From the NCBI GenBank assembly GCA_023957315.1, contig JAMLHE010000008.1:1-64000 (forward strand): 64,000 nucleotides of DNA, read 5' to 3'. This DNA is from Candidatus Kapaibacterium sp. (GTDB taxonomy: Bacteria > Bacteroidota > Ignavibacteria > Kapaibacteriales > UBA2268). The notes beneath the pieces were generated by a model. It made no database searches. It was not told where the DNA came from and was given only the letters and a program-made list of their open reading frames with translations. Positions within the stretch are counted from its first letter, which is position 1. Every line of letters starts with the position of its first letter. A program made the translations under genes and the position numbers. Shown one piece after another: positions 1 through 7,437 of this stretch.

Positions 1-164
1 TTGGACAGCACATAAATGTATTGTCCATCAGGGCTAAACTTAACTGTGCTGATCTCGCCCCCAATGTGCTTTTTCCACACCAATGGGTCAGGGTCAGGCT
101 CTTGTGCCAGTGTAAAGTTGCAATACAGTATTGCAACAACGAGAAATAAAAATGCTCTTTTCAT
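1..164 (-). CDS. Secreted WD40-like beta-propeller protein, 5' end only
   Basis: Partial gene running off the left edge on the minus strand; 54 codons are visible. The ATG at 162-164 is preceded by an AGGGAG ribosome site (complement of 171-176). Residues 1-20 form a signal peptide (MKRAFLF start, hydrophobic core, Ala-Gln cleavage region), so the product is exported. The mature part contains VKFSPDGQYIYVLS, which is the typical beginning of a WD40/beta-propeller blade. The rest lies outside the window, so total length and any C-terminal sorting domain are unknown. Function cannot be assigned; exported propellers of this kind are common in Bacteroidota-Chlorobiota genomes. Confidence 0.7.
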   Translation of the reverse strand, partial: MKRAFLFLVVAILYCNFTLAQEPDPDPLVWKKHIGGEISTVKFSPDGQYIYVLS

Positions 165-280
165 AAAATTCTCCCTGAAATACATTTTCCGTATATATAC
201 AATGACACATGAATGTGTAATTTATCTCAAAATTAGGGAAAAAATTTGGGAAATGGGGAGAAAAAATCATCACACGCAAT

Positions 281-358
281 ATTCATCCGATGACTGTTCT
301 CGAATTAATTAATTATCTAAGATGAGTCGCCCTTTGAACTGGGAGTCATCGGATGAAT
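281..358. repeat. 78-bp element with 15-bp perfect inverted ends
   Basis: The first 15 bases (281-295, ATTCATCCGATGACT) are the exact reverse complement of the last 15 (344-358). The 48-bp interior is AT-rich and codes for nothing. It lies in the 432-bp gap between the WD40-like gene and hicB. It could be a small non-autonomous element or a long hairpin. Confidence 0.55.
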
Positions 359-400
359 TAATCATCTATCAACGACATATTCAATTCCCACGAATAAATT

Positions 401-506
401 CCCCGTCCTGTCTTTGTTCTAATTTAGTGTATCGTCAATAATTACAAAGACGGCTATAATTCAGATTCATCCCTATCCGTCAATAATAACAAAGACGGGA
501 CGTGAA
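401..506. repeat. ~106-bp palindromic element, copy 1 (left of hicBA)
   Basis: About 90% identical to 1044-1150 on the other side of hicBA. Its ends are inverted repeats of 14 bases (GTCCTGTCTTTGTT against AACAAAGACGGGAC, 13 of 14 pairing). It also contains two direct copies of a motif close to CGTCAATAATAACAAAGACGG. It directly abuts a truncated REP-like unit (CCCACGAATAAATT, 387-400) that recurs intact at 1331-1350, so the element may have inserted into that repeat. No coding potential. Confidence 0.65.
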
Positions 507-596
507 CTGCGCTTGTTAGAGAATGAGCAAGACATTCTAAAATAATTTGAATGATTATACATTTATACTTATGATAAATGTAAAAGAGGAGATAAT

Positions 597-803
597 ATGA
601 GACAAGTATTCTTAAATAAGGGTTTGGATGGATTTTGGGTTGCCGAATGTCCTTCATTACCAGGCTGTATCAGCCAAGGCGAAACGAAAGAATTGGCATT
701 GCAAAACATCAAAGAAGCGATTGAACTTTATATCGAAACTCTTGTTGATGACAATTTACCCGTTCCTGAAGAGAACTTTGAATCAATGTTAGCCGTTGTA
801 TGA
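597..803 (+). CDS. hicB: HicB-family antitoxin
   Basis: A 68-residue protein of the HicB type. The segment from residue 11 to 45 (FWVAECPSLPGCISQGET, then a helix with ALQNIKEAIELYI) is the classic HicB N-terminal fold, a partial RNase-H-like domain that binds and neutralises HicA. The C-terminal part is short and no ribbon-helix-helix DNA-binding domain is evident, so autoregulation is uncertain. The upstream AAGAGGAG is a good ribosome site. The stop overlaps the hicA start by 4 bp (ATGA), giving an antitoxin-first order that ensures coupled translation. The pair sits between two copies of a ~106-bp repeat, which suggests it moves or recombines as a cassette. Confidence 0.88.
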   Translation: MRQVFLNKGLDGFWVAECPSLPGCISQGETKELALQNIKEAIELYIETLVDDNLPVPEENFESMLAVV

Positions 804-1024
804 AAGGCTTACCGTCAATTTCGGGTCTTGAATGTGTAGATGCATTGAATAGAGCAGGATATAAGTTCGTCAGACAGAAAGGAAACCATATTATTCTTCG
901 CCGCGATGAACCGTTCAGTCAAATTACAGTTCCGGAACATAAATCTTTAGATAGAGGCACTTTGAGAGCTATCACAAGACAAAGCGGATTATCAATAGAT
1001 GAGTTTAATAAGCTATTACGGTAA
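800..1024 (+). CDS. hicA: HicA-family mRNA interferase toxin
   Basis: A 74-residue protein with the dsRBD-like HicA fold. The KGNHIILRR segment holds the presumed catalytic histidine (His30), followed by the conserved TVPEHKSLDRGTLRAI region. HicA toxins cleave mRNA independently of the ribosome; HicB, encoded just upstream with a 4-bp overlap, is the cognate inhibitor. Length is normal for the family and no key residue is missing, so the module is probably functional. Downstream lies a second copy of the flanking palindromic element and no further gene of the module. Confidence 0.9.
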   Translation: MKGLPSISGLECVDALNRAGYKFVRQKGNHIILRRDEPFSQITVPEHKSLDRGTLRAITRQSGLSIDEFNKLLR

Positions 1025-1043
1025 GCTAAGTGGTTTGAAAACT

Positions 1044-1150
1044 CCCCGTCCCGTCTTTGTTCTAATTTAGCGTATCGTCAATAATTACAAACGACAACTA
1101 TAATTCAGATTCATCCCTATTCGTCAATTATAACAAAGGCGGGACATGAA
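1044..1150. repeat. ~106-bp palindromic element, copy 2 (right of hicBA)
   Basis: Second copy of the element at 401-506, in the same orientation, with about ten differences. Its left end GTCCCGTCTTTGTT is the perfect complement of the right end of copy 1. The two copies therefore enclose hicBA as direct repeats about 540 bp apart. I see no convincing target-site duplication. Confidence 0.65.
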
Positions 1151-1180
1151 AATATCGTGTACTTTTTTGTTGTAGATATT

Positions 1181-1201
1181 CAAGCCCTCCGGGCTTGTTT
1201 T
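1181..1201 (+). terminator. Weak terminator-like hairpin downstream of hicA
   Basis: Seven-base stem CAAGCCC/GGGCTTG with a 3-base loop followed by TTTT. It lies about 160 bp beyond hicA, past the repeat. Confidence 0.4.
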
Positions 1202-1290
1202 GGGTGCATATGTTTCTTTCCCCGCATTTCATACCGGGTTATTAACATTCAATCTCTTCGAGATTAACACGGATAAAACTTATCTTTACT

Positions 1291-1359
1291 CACGAATGAA
1301 ACCGTGGGCTATGTTTACGTTCATTTCATCACCCACGAATAAATTCATGGGCTATGTTT
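1291..1359. repeat. Two REP-like units (26 bp each)
   Basis: Units at 1291-1316 and 1334-1359 share 22 of 26 bases and both end in GGGCTATGTTT. The second, with its flank, forms an imperfect palindrome (CCCACGAAT...ATTCATGGG) that could fold as a hairpin with G-U pairs. A truncated third copy is at 387-400. The remainder of 1151-1427 holds no gene I can support; the open frame there reads through these repeats. Confidence 0.5.
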
Positions 1360-1427
1360 CGGACAGAACGCTGTTGCGGTCCCTACAAAATTTGGGTCGG
1401 GGTGAGGTTCTTCGGGTTTTGTCCAAT

Positions 1428-1463
1428 AAAAAAAAAGCGAAGCAGATTTCTCCGTTTCGCTTT
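1428..1463 (-). terminator. Rho-independent terminator of the cPGS-like gene
   Basis: On the minus strand, an AAAGCGAA/TTCGCTTT stem is followed by a run of nine T. It sits 23 bp beyond the stop codon at 1486. Confidence 0.85.
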
Positions 1464-1485
1464 CTAATTTTATAGTATCAGATTA

Positions 1486-2802
1486 TTATAAGAATTTTTC
1501 TAAAACTGATTTGATGTCAGGTTTGCCAATTTCTGATAATTCGTAATAAACTCTGGTGTGAGGTTGGTCAATTTTGATAAATCTTGTTAAGTCTATCGGA
1601 GTTCCAATCACAACGGAATCGCAAACTGTGTTCTTAATCGTTGCTTCCAAATCTTGCATTTGTTGGTCGCCATATCCCATTGCCGGAAGTAAGGTGCCGA
1701 TTTCAGGATATTTTTCGAAAGTTTCAGTCAATTTGCCGACTGTGTAAGGTCTTGGGTCAACGAGTGAAGCGGCTCCAAACCTGCGAGCAGCGACGATAGC
1801 TGCACCGATGTGCATTTCGCCGTGAGTCAAAGTAGGACCATCTTCGATTGCCAAAACGTTCTTGCCTTTGATGATTTCCGGATTGTCCACCATAATTGCA
1901 GACGCAGCCATGATAATTTGAGCATCGGGATTATATTCACGAATATTTTCCAAAACGAAATCAACATCATCGGGATAAGCTGAATCAATCTTGTTCATAA
2001 CGATTACGTCAGCCATTCTCAAGTTAACTTCGCCGGGATAGTAACCGATTTCGTGTCCGGGGCGTAATGGGTCAACCACAACCACGTTCAAATCAGGTTT
2101 GTAGAATGGCATGTCGTTGTTGCCACCGTCCCAAATTATCACATCAGCTTCTTTTTCGGCTTCGCGCAAAATCGCTTCGTAATCCACACCCGAATAAATT
2201 ATACTTCCCATTGCAATATGTGGTTCGTATTCTTCCATTTCTTCGATTGTGCATTTGTGAAGTTTGAGGTCTTCGATAGTCGCAAAACGTTGAACTTTTT
2301 GTTTTTCCAAATCGCCGTATGGCATTGGGTGGCGTACTGAAACGACTTTTTTGCCTGCTTCCATCAATGCACGTACGATAGCGCGAGTAGTTTGTGATTT
2401 GCCGCAACCGGTTCTGACTGCACCAACAGCGATAATCGGTTTAGTTGATTTAATCATTGTAGGGAATGAACCCATCATCGAAAATTTTGCTCCGGCAGCC
2501 ATAACTACCGAACCGAGGTGCATTACTTTGTCGTAAGGCAAATCGCTATATGAAAGTACACATTCGTCTGCTTCGTGTTTTTGGATTAATCCCACCAATT
2601 CTTCTTCAGCATAAATGGGAATTCCTTCGGGATATAATCTTCCTGCTAAAGCAGCAGGGTATTTTCTGCCGTCAATATCGGGAATTTGAGCTGCTGTAAA
2701 TGCAATCACTTCGACTGCATCGTTATCTCTGTAAACGGTATTAAAATTATGGAAATCGCGTCCGGCGGCTCCAATAATTATTACTTTAGTTTTTGACATC
2801 AT
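1486..2802 (-). CDS. Cyclic 2,3-diphosphoglycerate synthetase-like P-loop enzyme
   Basis: A 438-residue protein of the cyclic 2,3-diphosphoglycerate synthetase (cPGS) family. In methanogens that enzyme closes 2,3-DPG to the cyclic anhydride using ATP. The N-terminal ~115 residues form a Rossmann-like domain (VIIIGAAGRDFHNFN). A P-loop follows at about residues 127-140 (GAVRTGCGKSQTTR), then an IIWDGGNNDMPF motif and an MNKID nucleotide-specificity motif. Bacterial members are often labelled simply as GTPases and their product is unproven, so the reaction here is inferred from the family. It is a single gene with its own terminator, 234 bp downstream of a KamA homologue on the same strand. The cytoplasmic location follows from the lack of a signal or membrane segment. 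Confidence 0.75.
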   Translation of the reverse strand: MMSKTKVIIIGAAGRDFHNFNTVYRDNDAVEVIAFTAAQIPDIDGRKYPAALAGRLYPEGIPIYAEEELVGLIQKHEADECVLSYSDLPYDKVMHLGSVVMAAGAKFSMMGSFPTMIKSTKPIIAVGAVRTGCGKSQTTRAIVRALMEAGKKVVSVRHPMPYGDLEKQKVQRFATIEDLKLHKCTIEEMEEYEPHIAMGSIIYSGVDYEAILREAEKEADVIIWDGGNNDMPFYKPDLNVVVVDPLRPGHEIGYYPGEVNLRMADVIVMNKIDSAYPDDVDFVLENIREYNPDAQIIMAASAIMVDNPEIIKGKNVLAIEDGPTLTHGEMHIGAAIVAARRFGAASLVDPRPYTVGKLTETFEKYPEIGTLLPAMGYGDQQMQDLEATIKNTVCDSVVIGTPIDLTRFIKIDQPHTRVYYELSEIGKPDIKSVLEKFL

Positions 2803-3017
2803 TACACCTAAAAATTGTTAATTTTTACAAAATCGAATTTTATTTTCGATTGTTTTTTTCATATTTTCAATTTTGATATTGTTAGACAATAACAACAAAA
2901 CTATAATTAAACTATACGAAATTCACAATGCAAAAATAGGTAAAAATCTTGAATTAAAATCAATTAATTTTTCATTAATGATTTTAGTCTCGACTACGTA
3001 GTGTAACAAAATCATCC

Positions 3018-3035
3018 AAATAGCTGTTGCTATTT
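3018..3035 (-). terminator. Small hairpin downstream of the first KamA gene
   Basis: Seven-base stem AAATAGC/GCTATTT with a 4-base loop, immediately after the stop codon at 3037. No clear T tract follows, so termination strength is doubtful. Confidence 0.3.
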
Positions 3036-3036
3036 A

Positions 3037-4452
3037 TCAATTTTGTGAATAGCTGATTCCCGAATAATTATCAACATCTTCGTGTCGGAGAATTGATTCA
3101 TACTTGGATTCCAATTCGTCCTCGAAAAAGAATTTTTCTTCGCCGAAAGCAGGCTCAAGGTCGTCAATCCAAATAGCATCGGGGTTATATTTAGCAAAAA
3201 ACGGACGATGAATCCAATTTTTGTTCCGCCCTTGCAAGAAACGCAAAGCAAAGACCTTCTCCCCTGCCACTTCGACTACGCCGAGAATTTGAACTTTACC
3301 CGGAGTACATGACATTGACGGACCACGAACAGTTCGTGCTAATCCGCTAACATTTTGATATGCCTCGCGGAAAATTTTCCAAGCTCGTTCGAGCGTCACT
3401 GCAAAATAGTGCTGTGCACCTGTATCGCGAGCCACAAACATATAATATGGTATGCAACCCTGGCGAACTTGCTCTTTCCACATTGCCGACCAAACCTTAG
3501 GATCATCATTGATATTTTTGAAAACCGGAGATTGGGTTCGGATTCTAGCGCCTGTCGCATTGATTTTCTGGATAGCTTCTTGAACTGCGGGAGTTTTGAG
3601 TTCGACGTGATGATTGAAATGTGCCATGAAAGCAACATGCTTGCCTTCGCTGATTGCTCTTTTGAATGCACCGAGTATGATATCACCATCTTCTTCCAAG
3701 AAAGTTTGGGGCCAATAAGCGAGTGATTTGGAGCCGATACGAATGTTTTGTAAATTGGGTAATTTTGCATCAATCAAGGCATCAATATATTGAGCGAAAT
3801 GACGCGGACTCATCACCATTGGGTCGCCACCGGTGAATAGTATATCGGTAATTTGGGGATTAGCTCTGAAATACGCAATTGAACTTTCGATGTCTTTTGT
3901 AGCGAATTTCAATTCATCTGTACTGACAAATTGGGGCCACCGAAAGCAAAAAGTGCAATATGCGTGGCATGTTTGCCCTTGCTTTGGGAAAAATAGTGCA
4001 GTGTGGTCGTACTTGTGCTGCATTCCTTCAACTACATTCCCATTGATTTTAGGCAAATTCATTTTGCTTTGCCCTGCTGGATGAGGATTAAGTTCCATCC
4101 TAATGATTCTGGCTGTTTTCTCGATCTCGGCTTTATCAGCACCGTATTTCATTTTTTCTGCAAGCATTTCGAAGTGCTGCTCTTTGAGCATCGCACGATT
4201 AGGAAACGTAAGGTTGAAAATTGGGTCTTTTCGAGGTTTGTCCCAATTGATTAACTCATTTACAACATAGTTATTAGATTTGAAGGGTAAAACAGTAGCG
4301 ACGACTTCCATTTCGAACAATTCTGCATCAGAAAAGTTGTCGGCTATTTGGGGAATCTTGCGAAAGTTGTTGATTGTGAATGATTTATATTTATTGGAAA
4401 CCTTGCTTAGCTGCGATGAAAGTACACCGGTGTCATTGATTTGGTTCATCAT
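3037..4452 (-). CDS. KamA-family radical SAM/PLP aminomutase, non-lysine-type pocket
   Basis: A 471-residue homologue of lysine 2,3-aminomutase, an enzyme that moves an amino group from C2 to C3 using a [4Fe-4S] cluster, SAM and PLP. Radical SAM cysteines are C162, C166 and C169 (CHAYCTFC); the SAM-binding TGGDP motif is at 207-211; the PLP lysine is K386 (TPGK). Aligning by hand from the PYY motif, the residue matching KamA Asp293 is R342, exactly 44 residues before K386 as in KamA (293 to 337). The Asp330 match is S379. Both carboxylates that hold the lysine side chain are therefore absent, so the substrate is probably not lysine. A very strong ribosome site (AAGGAGGTG) precedes the ATG. 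It is transcribed divergently from a second, larger KamA homologue. Confidence 0.85.
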   Translation of the reverse strand: MMNQINDTGVLSSQLSKVSNKYKSFTINNFRKIPQIADNFSDAELFEMEVVATVLPFKSNNYVVNELINWDKPRKDPIFNLTFPNRAMLKEQHFEMLAEKMKYGADKAEIEKTARIIRMELNPHPAGQSKMNLPKINGNVVEGMQHKYDHTALFFPKQGQTCHAYCTFCFRWPQFVSTDELKFATKDIESSIAYFRANPQITDILFTGGDPMVMSPRHFAQYIDALIDAKLPNLQNIRIGSKSLAYWPQTFLEEDGDIILGAFKRAISEGKHVAFMAHFNHHVELKTPAVQEAIQKINATGARIRTQSPVFKNINDDPKVWSAMWKEQVRQGCIPYYMFVARDTGAQHYFAVTLERAWKIFREAYQNVSGLARTVRGPSMSCTPGKVQILGVVEVAGEKVFALRFLQGRNKNWIHRPFFAKYNPDAIWIDDLEPAFGEEKFFFEDELESKYESILRHEDVDNYSGISYSQN

Positions 4453-4681
4453 TTATACACCTCCTTGAATTAAACAAAAAACATTATACTTATAGTGAAG
4501 GAATATGTTGGAATTTTATTTTAAGTGAGGCTAAAATATATTTTAATGAATAGTTGGTAAAGAAAATGCAAATATTCAATCTGACAGTTTTGTTTTCCAA
4601 TTAGTTATGTGCATAAGTAACATAAATCGCATGATTTCTCGAATTTTAAAAATTACATTTTTTTAATCCTATTGATTATTT

Positions 4682-4713
4682 TTTGATTTTTCCAAAGAAA
4701 ATTTGTAACTTGC
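4682..4713 (+). promoter_or_regulatory. Putative Bacteroidota-type promoter for the 739-residue KamA homologue
   Basis: TTTG, 20 bases, then TAACTTGC, close to the TTTG-N19-TAnnTTTG consensus. It ends 31 bp before the start codon in the 292-bp divergent intergenic region. Confidence 0.4.
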
Positions 4714-4744
4714 AAGCTTTGATTGTAACAAATTCACAAAAAGA

Positions 4745-6964
4745 ATGAATATGAACGAAATCTTAAATAAACCTGATAGAATATCAATTTCGCCAAAATC
4801 TCAAATAATTTTGAATAAGATTTTGAGCGAAAACGCAGAATTGAAAAATCTGTTAGAAATATCCGAATCAGAATTGATTTTTATTGATAAAATGCGGCAG
4901 TTTATTGATAATTTGATGTCGGATTATCCTTATGCTTCAAATTTCTACCAAGAACCCGAACCAAGCAGAATGTCCTTTGAAAGACTGACTAACAAAGAAT
5001 TAGCAATCATTAGACTTAAAGATTATTCGAAAAATGAAACTAAAACTTTTACCGATATGAATTTGCATGGGAAAAAATTAGTCAGCAATCCATTCAAAAA
5101 TTTGTGGTTAGCCTTCAAATACGGCAGAGGTGGAGCGTCTGAGTATTATTTCGAGGATATGCTGCATCTTTTCCGGCAGTTGAATGATGCCGACAGAACA
5201 AGAAAGCCATCTAAAGAAGAAGTGGAAAATTGGATGAATCGGCATCCTTCGGGACTTGACGAAGAAAACGTGCGGATGAGGGAAAAAAATCGCGAAAGAA
5301 TCATCAATATAATCATAAAAAAAATTGATTCCGGTGAAATTTACAATGCCAAATATAGCTTCGAACCAGACATGAGCTACAGCGAGAAATTTGATTTAGT
5401 CCTAAATGAATGGTGGAATGACCGTTGGTTTCATCTTAGGTTTGCAGTTCGGAGCCCGAAAGAACTGAATGAAATGCTTGATAATTCATTAGACAATGAT
5501 ACGATGGAATTACTCTACGAAGCTGAGAGCAAAGGAATTCCATTTTTTGTAAATCCCTACTATTTATCACTGTTGAACATTGCAAATCTGGGAAATTCGA
5601 TTGGCTCCGACCTTGCAATACGTGATTATATAATCTATTCACAAGATTTGGTCTCTGAATATGGCAACATTTCAGCTTGGGAAATGGAAGATTTGGTTGA
5701 AAAAGGCAAACCTAATGCAGCGGGCTGGATTTTGCCCTCAAACAGGAGTTTGCATCGCCGCTACCCCGAAGTGGCTATACTTATTCCCGATACTATCGGC
5801 AGAGCTTGTGGCGGATTGTGTTCGTCATGCCAACGGATGTACGACTTTCAACGTGGGAATTTGAATTTCAATTTCGACAAATTAAAACCAAAAGAGACTT
5901 GGGAGCAGAAATTAGCAAGATTGATGGAGTATTACGAGCATGATTCTCAACTTCGTGACATTTTGATTACAGGCGGAGATGCTTTGATGAGCCAAAATAT
6001 TTCGCTAACCAAAATATTGAACGCTGTTTATGATATGGCAGTACGAAAAAAACAAGCAAATTTGGGAAGAGATGAAAAGTATGCGGAGATTTTGAGAGTC
6101 AGGTTGGGAACAAGACTTCCGGCTTATTTGCCCCAGCGCATCAATGATAACTTAATTGAAATATTGGACGATTTTCGAGAAAAAGCACTCAAAATCGGCA
6201 TTAAGCAATTTATCATTCAAACGCATTTTGAAACTGCAATGGAAGTCACTCCTGAGGCACAGAACGCAATTCAAAAATTGATTTCAGCAGGTTGGATCGT
6301 TACAAATCAATTTGTAATGACAGCTTCGGCATCTCGAAGAGGACATACTGCCAAACTGCGTAAGGTATTGAATGATATTGGTGTACTCGCCTATTACACA
6401 TTCACTGTAAAAGGTTATCGTGAAAATAGGCATAATTTCGCCACAAATGCAAGAGCTGTCCAAGAGCAAATGGAAGAGAAGATTTTCGGAAGTATAGAGG
6501 AAAATGCTATTGATGATGTGTCTTCCTTGCCCCAAGAACCTAAAAACATGGTGGAACATATCAATCGAATAAGAGCAAAATTCGAGCTGCCATTTTTGGC
6601 AACTGACAGAAATGTGCTAAATCTTCCCGGCGTAGGAAAAAGTTTGACATTTCGAGTGATTGGTATAACACGAAGCGGCAGAAGAATAATAGAGTTCGAC
6701 CATGATTCAACCCGTTGGCATAGCCCGATTATTGACAATTTGGGCAAAATTGTTGTTGTCGAATCAAAATCTATCCGCGAATACCTCAATCAATTAGAAG
6801 CAATGGGCGAAGACCCCGATGAATACAGTTCAATCTGGAATTATTCCATTGGAGTCACCGAAGCTCGAATGCCCATTTATGAATATCCATCATATGAGTA
6901 CGAAGTTACGAACGAGATAACGAATTTGGACATTCCAAGAGAGCTTTTACAGGCTGTTTCCTAA
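4745..6964 (+). CDS. Large KamA-family radical SAM protein with ~330-residue N-terminal extension
   Basis: A 739-residue protein. Residues 1-330 are a mostly helical extension with no domain I recognise; the KamA-like core follows. Radical SAM cysteines are C358, C362 and C365 (CGGLCSSC); ITGGDALMS is the SAM-binding motif; the PLP lysine is K632 in LNLPGVGK. In an ungapped match from the YYTF segment to KamA, the Asp293 position is K556, and the following His aligns too. The Asp330 position falls on L625 or N626. From memory, glutamate 2,3-aminomutase carries Lys and Asn at these two sites, so an acidic substrate is plausible. About 32 extra residues separate K556 from K632 compared with KamA. 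The neighbours are a divergent second KamA homologue and, 79 bp downstream on the same strand, a PqqD-like gene. The substrate is unknown. Confidence 0.8.
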   Translation: MNMNEILNKPDRISISPKSQIILNKILSENAELKNLLEISESELIFIDKMRQFIDNLMSDYPYASNFYQEPEPSRMSFERLTNKELAIIRLKDYSKNETKTFTDMNLHGKKLVSNPFKNLWLAFKYGRGGASEYYFEDMLHLFRQLNDADRTRKPSKEEVENWMNRHPSGLDEENVRMREKNRERIINIIIKKIDSGEIYNAKYSFEPDMSYSEKFDLVLNEWWNDRWFHLRFAVRSPKELNEMLDNSLDNDTMELLYEAESKGIPFFVNPYYLSLLNIANLGNSIGSDLAIRDYIIYSQDLVSEYGNISAWEMEDLVEKGKPNAAGWILPSNRSLHRRYPEVAILIPDTIGRACGGLCSSCQRMYDFQRGNLNFNFDKLKPKETWEQKLARLMEYYEHDSQLRDILITGGDALMSQNISLTKILNAVYDMAVRKKQANLGRDEKYAEILRVRLGTRLPAYLPQRINDNLIEILDDFREKALKIGIKQFIIQTHFETAMEVTPEAQNAIQKLISAGWIVTNQFVMTASASRRGHTAKLRKVLNDIGVLAYYTFTVKGYRENRHNFATNARAVQEQMEEKIFGSIEENAIDDVSSLPQEPKNMVEHINRIRAKFELPFLATDRNVLNLPGVGKSLTFRVIGITRSGRRIIEFDHDSTRWHSPIIDNLGKIVVVESKSIREYLNQLEAMGEDPDEYSSIWNYSIGVTEARMPIYEYPSYEYEVTNEITNLDIPRELLQAVS

Positions 6965-7043
6965 ATATTTTATAAAAAATCGAAAATTAGCACGAATTAC
7001 ATAAATTTCATTTATTTTTTTCTTAAATTGGACATTGTAAAAA

Positions 7044-7433
7044 TTGCAAAAATGGAGAAAGTTTTTGGGCTTATTTAAAAAACAAAAGGCTGCTGATATA
7101 AATTATCTGGAATTGACTCCATATAGGAAATATACGCATGAATCAAGAGATGAGGATACAATCAATGTGTTGGTACCGAGATTTAATGACAAGATACTCG
7201 GTAAGATTTTCCAACCAAAATTGAAAAATCCTTATATCAAAGCAAATTTTGACAAGCTGGGCACTTCCGTATGGCTCGAAATTGACGGAAAAACCAGCGT
7301 TGACAATATAATCATGAAAGTTAAAGATAAGTTGGGAGAGGAAGTAAACCCTGCTTATGAGAGGGTTACGATGTTTCTCTCACAATTACATAGAAACGGT
7401 TTTATAGATTTTCACGAATTTAATAAAGGTTAA
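7044..7433 (+). CDS. PqqD-like (RRE-fold) protein
   Basis: A 129-residue protein whose second half (about 68-125) matches the PqqD winged-helix pattern: LGTSVWLEIDGKTSVDNII, then a helix and FLSQLHRNGFIDF. PqqD-type domains usually bind leader peptides for radical SAM enzymes, so its place 79 bp after a KamA-like radical SAM gene is suggestive. The only usable starts are TTG codons (7044, less likely 7065); an in-frame stop precedes 7044 and no ATG is available before the domain. The gene ends 4 bp before pepD, so the two are almost certainly co-transcribed. I see no adjacent precursor peptide, and many Bacteroidota PqqD-like proteins have unknown partners, so a RiPP role is only a hypothesis. 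Confidence 0.7.
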   Translation: MQKWRKFLGLFKKQKAADINYLELTPYRKYTHESRDEDTINVLVPRFNDKILGKIFQPKLKNPYIKANFDKLGTSVWLEIDGKTSVDNIIMKVKDKLGEEVNPAYERVTMFLSQLHRNGFIDFHEFNKG

Positions 7434-7437
7434 ACAA

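Noticed and set aside
401..1150. hicBA flanking repeats as integron attC sites
   Set aside because: The repeats are palindromic and of suitable size, but the conserved RYYYAAC and GTTRRRY core boxes are not found at their ends.
1200..1475. 91-codon open frame on the plus strand
   Set aside because: It reads through the REP-like repeats and the terminator of the neighbouring gene, has no ribosome site and no recognisable protein pattern.
3037..4452. Assignment as canonical lysine 2,3-aminomutase (KamA/AblA) or EpmB
   Set aside because: The lysine-binding carboxylates are missing in the hand alignment, no ablB or epmA gene is nearby, and the protein is longer than EpmB.
4453..4744. Riboswitch or precursor peptide in the divergent KamA intergenic region
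   Set aside because: No known aptamer pattern, and the only ATG frames are under about 20 codons without ribosome sites.
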